The notes beneath the pieces were generated by a model. That model searched no databases and had not been told where the DNA came from. It saw only the letters and a program-made list of their open reading frames with translations. From assembly GCA_023053545.1 (NCBI GenBank), contig JAKZAN010000006.1, positions 687,001 to 751,000 of the forward strand: 64,000 bases of DNA, written 5' to 3'. Shown piece after piece: positions 63,265 through 64,000 of the stretch; position 1 is the stretch's first letter; every line of letters begins with the position of its first letter. The stretch is from Lepidurus packardi. Lineage: Eukaryota; Arthropoda; Branchiopoda; Notostraca; Triopsidae. Made by a program: the position numbers and the translations under genes.

Positions 63265-64000
63265 GGCTTCTTCACAATATTGTTCAACATAAAGTATCTA
63301 AATCAAATAAGCAAAGGAACAGCTCAGTTTTGTTAATTATTTTATGGTACACGAGATTGCTTCTATAGCCATCGAAACCAAAACAAACGCTTCGCTAGAT
63401 AGTAGTGACACCTCTATTCGGTCCGAAATCCTGTGTCGTTTTCATCCAAGGGCGCCGAATATTCCATTCAAATTTGTTCAAATGTCGGAATAATTTATAA
63501 GTACAAAATCGCTCTCGTTGTATTGGTAAACTTTGTCAGTATGTTTGCGTACAATCACATCGCTGTTGTGCGTCATATTTGTGTGTACATATTAGTTTAA
63601 GTAGATTAGCAAAGAGGGAAATTAGGTTTCGACGTCATGAGAATTTAAATAATAAATGTAAATCCCTGGGTTTTATAAACAATCTTATATTGAAGATCAG
63701 TAGCTGTTCAAAGTCCACGCAGTTACTAAGGTCGCATACGTAAGGTAAAAGTTCCAGACTCGGCACTTCTAGAGAATCTACGTATTTCGCAACCACCTGT
63801 TTTAAGCAAACCTCCGATTGTTGTTATCCAAGAAAATCAACACAAAGCCTGCTGCTTTGCATACTTCGACTTCCCGTCAATTCTAGTAATAGAATCCTTA
63901 TTTTTTTGCTCTTTTAGGTCAACTTATGAAAAATATGTGCGATTTGATAGTCGTTGCAATGTGGCGCATGTTACCCGTCCGTAGATACTACCCCATCGAT
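63265..64000. other. Upstream region of TSC2, no gene seen
   Basis: Presumed TSC2 promoter and intergenic DNA. No coding exon or clear core promoter motif recognised. Confidence 0.45.

Overview
This is arthropod nuclear DNA, most likely from a compact-genome crustacean of the Daphnia type. That placement is inferred from three things. First, nearly all introns are 45-80 bp with GT-AG ends. Second, the proteins match animal orthologues closely. Third, there is an IDLSRF/prohormone-4 type neuropeptide precursor, a family I know from arthropods. A TSC2 gene argues against tardigrades. No prokaryotic or viral genes and no RNA genes were recognised.

Layout. 1-7324 holds no gene I can support. 7325-31879 is a dense block of ancient genes: RPB9 (-), BRCC36 (+), ARL2 (-), ORC6 (+), SID-1-like channel (-), XK-related gene (-), proteasome ATPase Rpt3/PSMC4 (-), TMEM63/OSCA-like channel (+), PP2A subunit PPP2R3C (-) and TFIIA-alpha/beta (+). 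Many neighbours form head-to-head pairs sharing a few hundred bases of promoter, alternating with tail-to-tail pairs. Inside the XK-related gene, in its last coding exon, sits a 4,085-bp MULE DNA transposon (16214-20298) with long inverted ends and an 8-bp target duplication.

31880-54219 is looser: an IDLSRF-like neuropeptide precursor (37291-41847, 3.4-kb first intron) and a MAP-kinase phosphatase of the DUSP10/MKP-5 type (43938-51852, three introns of 1.4-2.3 kb). The phosphatase introns are unusually rich in perfect AP-1 and CRE sites. 54220-63264 holds a VRK1/ballchen-type histone kinase (+) facing a 23-exon TSC2/tuberin gene (-), tail to tail.

Functionally the window is mostly housekeeping (transcription, replication licensing, proteasome, microtubule GTPase, deubiquitination) plus signalling brakes (MKP-5 on JNK/p38, TSC2 on Rheb/mTORC1, a PP2A regulator). 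Exon coordinates were derived by hand from splice motifs, phase bookkeeping and recalled family alignments. Every model except PPP2R3C closes in frame. The points most worth checking are the recent transposon disruption of the XK-related gene, the internally deleted transposase with duplicated exons, the AP-1/CRE cluster in the phosphatase gene, and the divergent mature peptide in the neuropeptide precursor.
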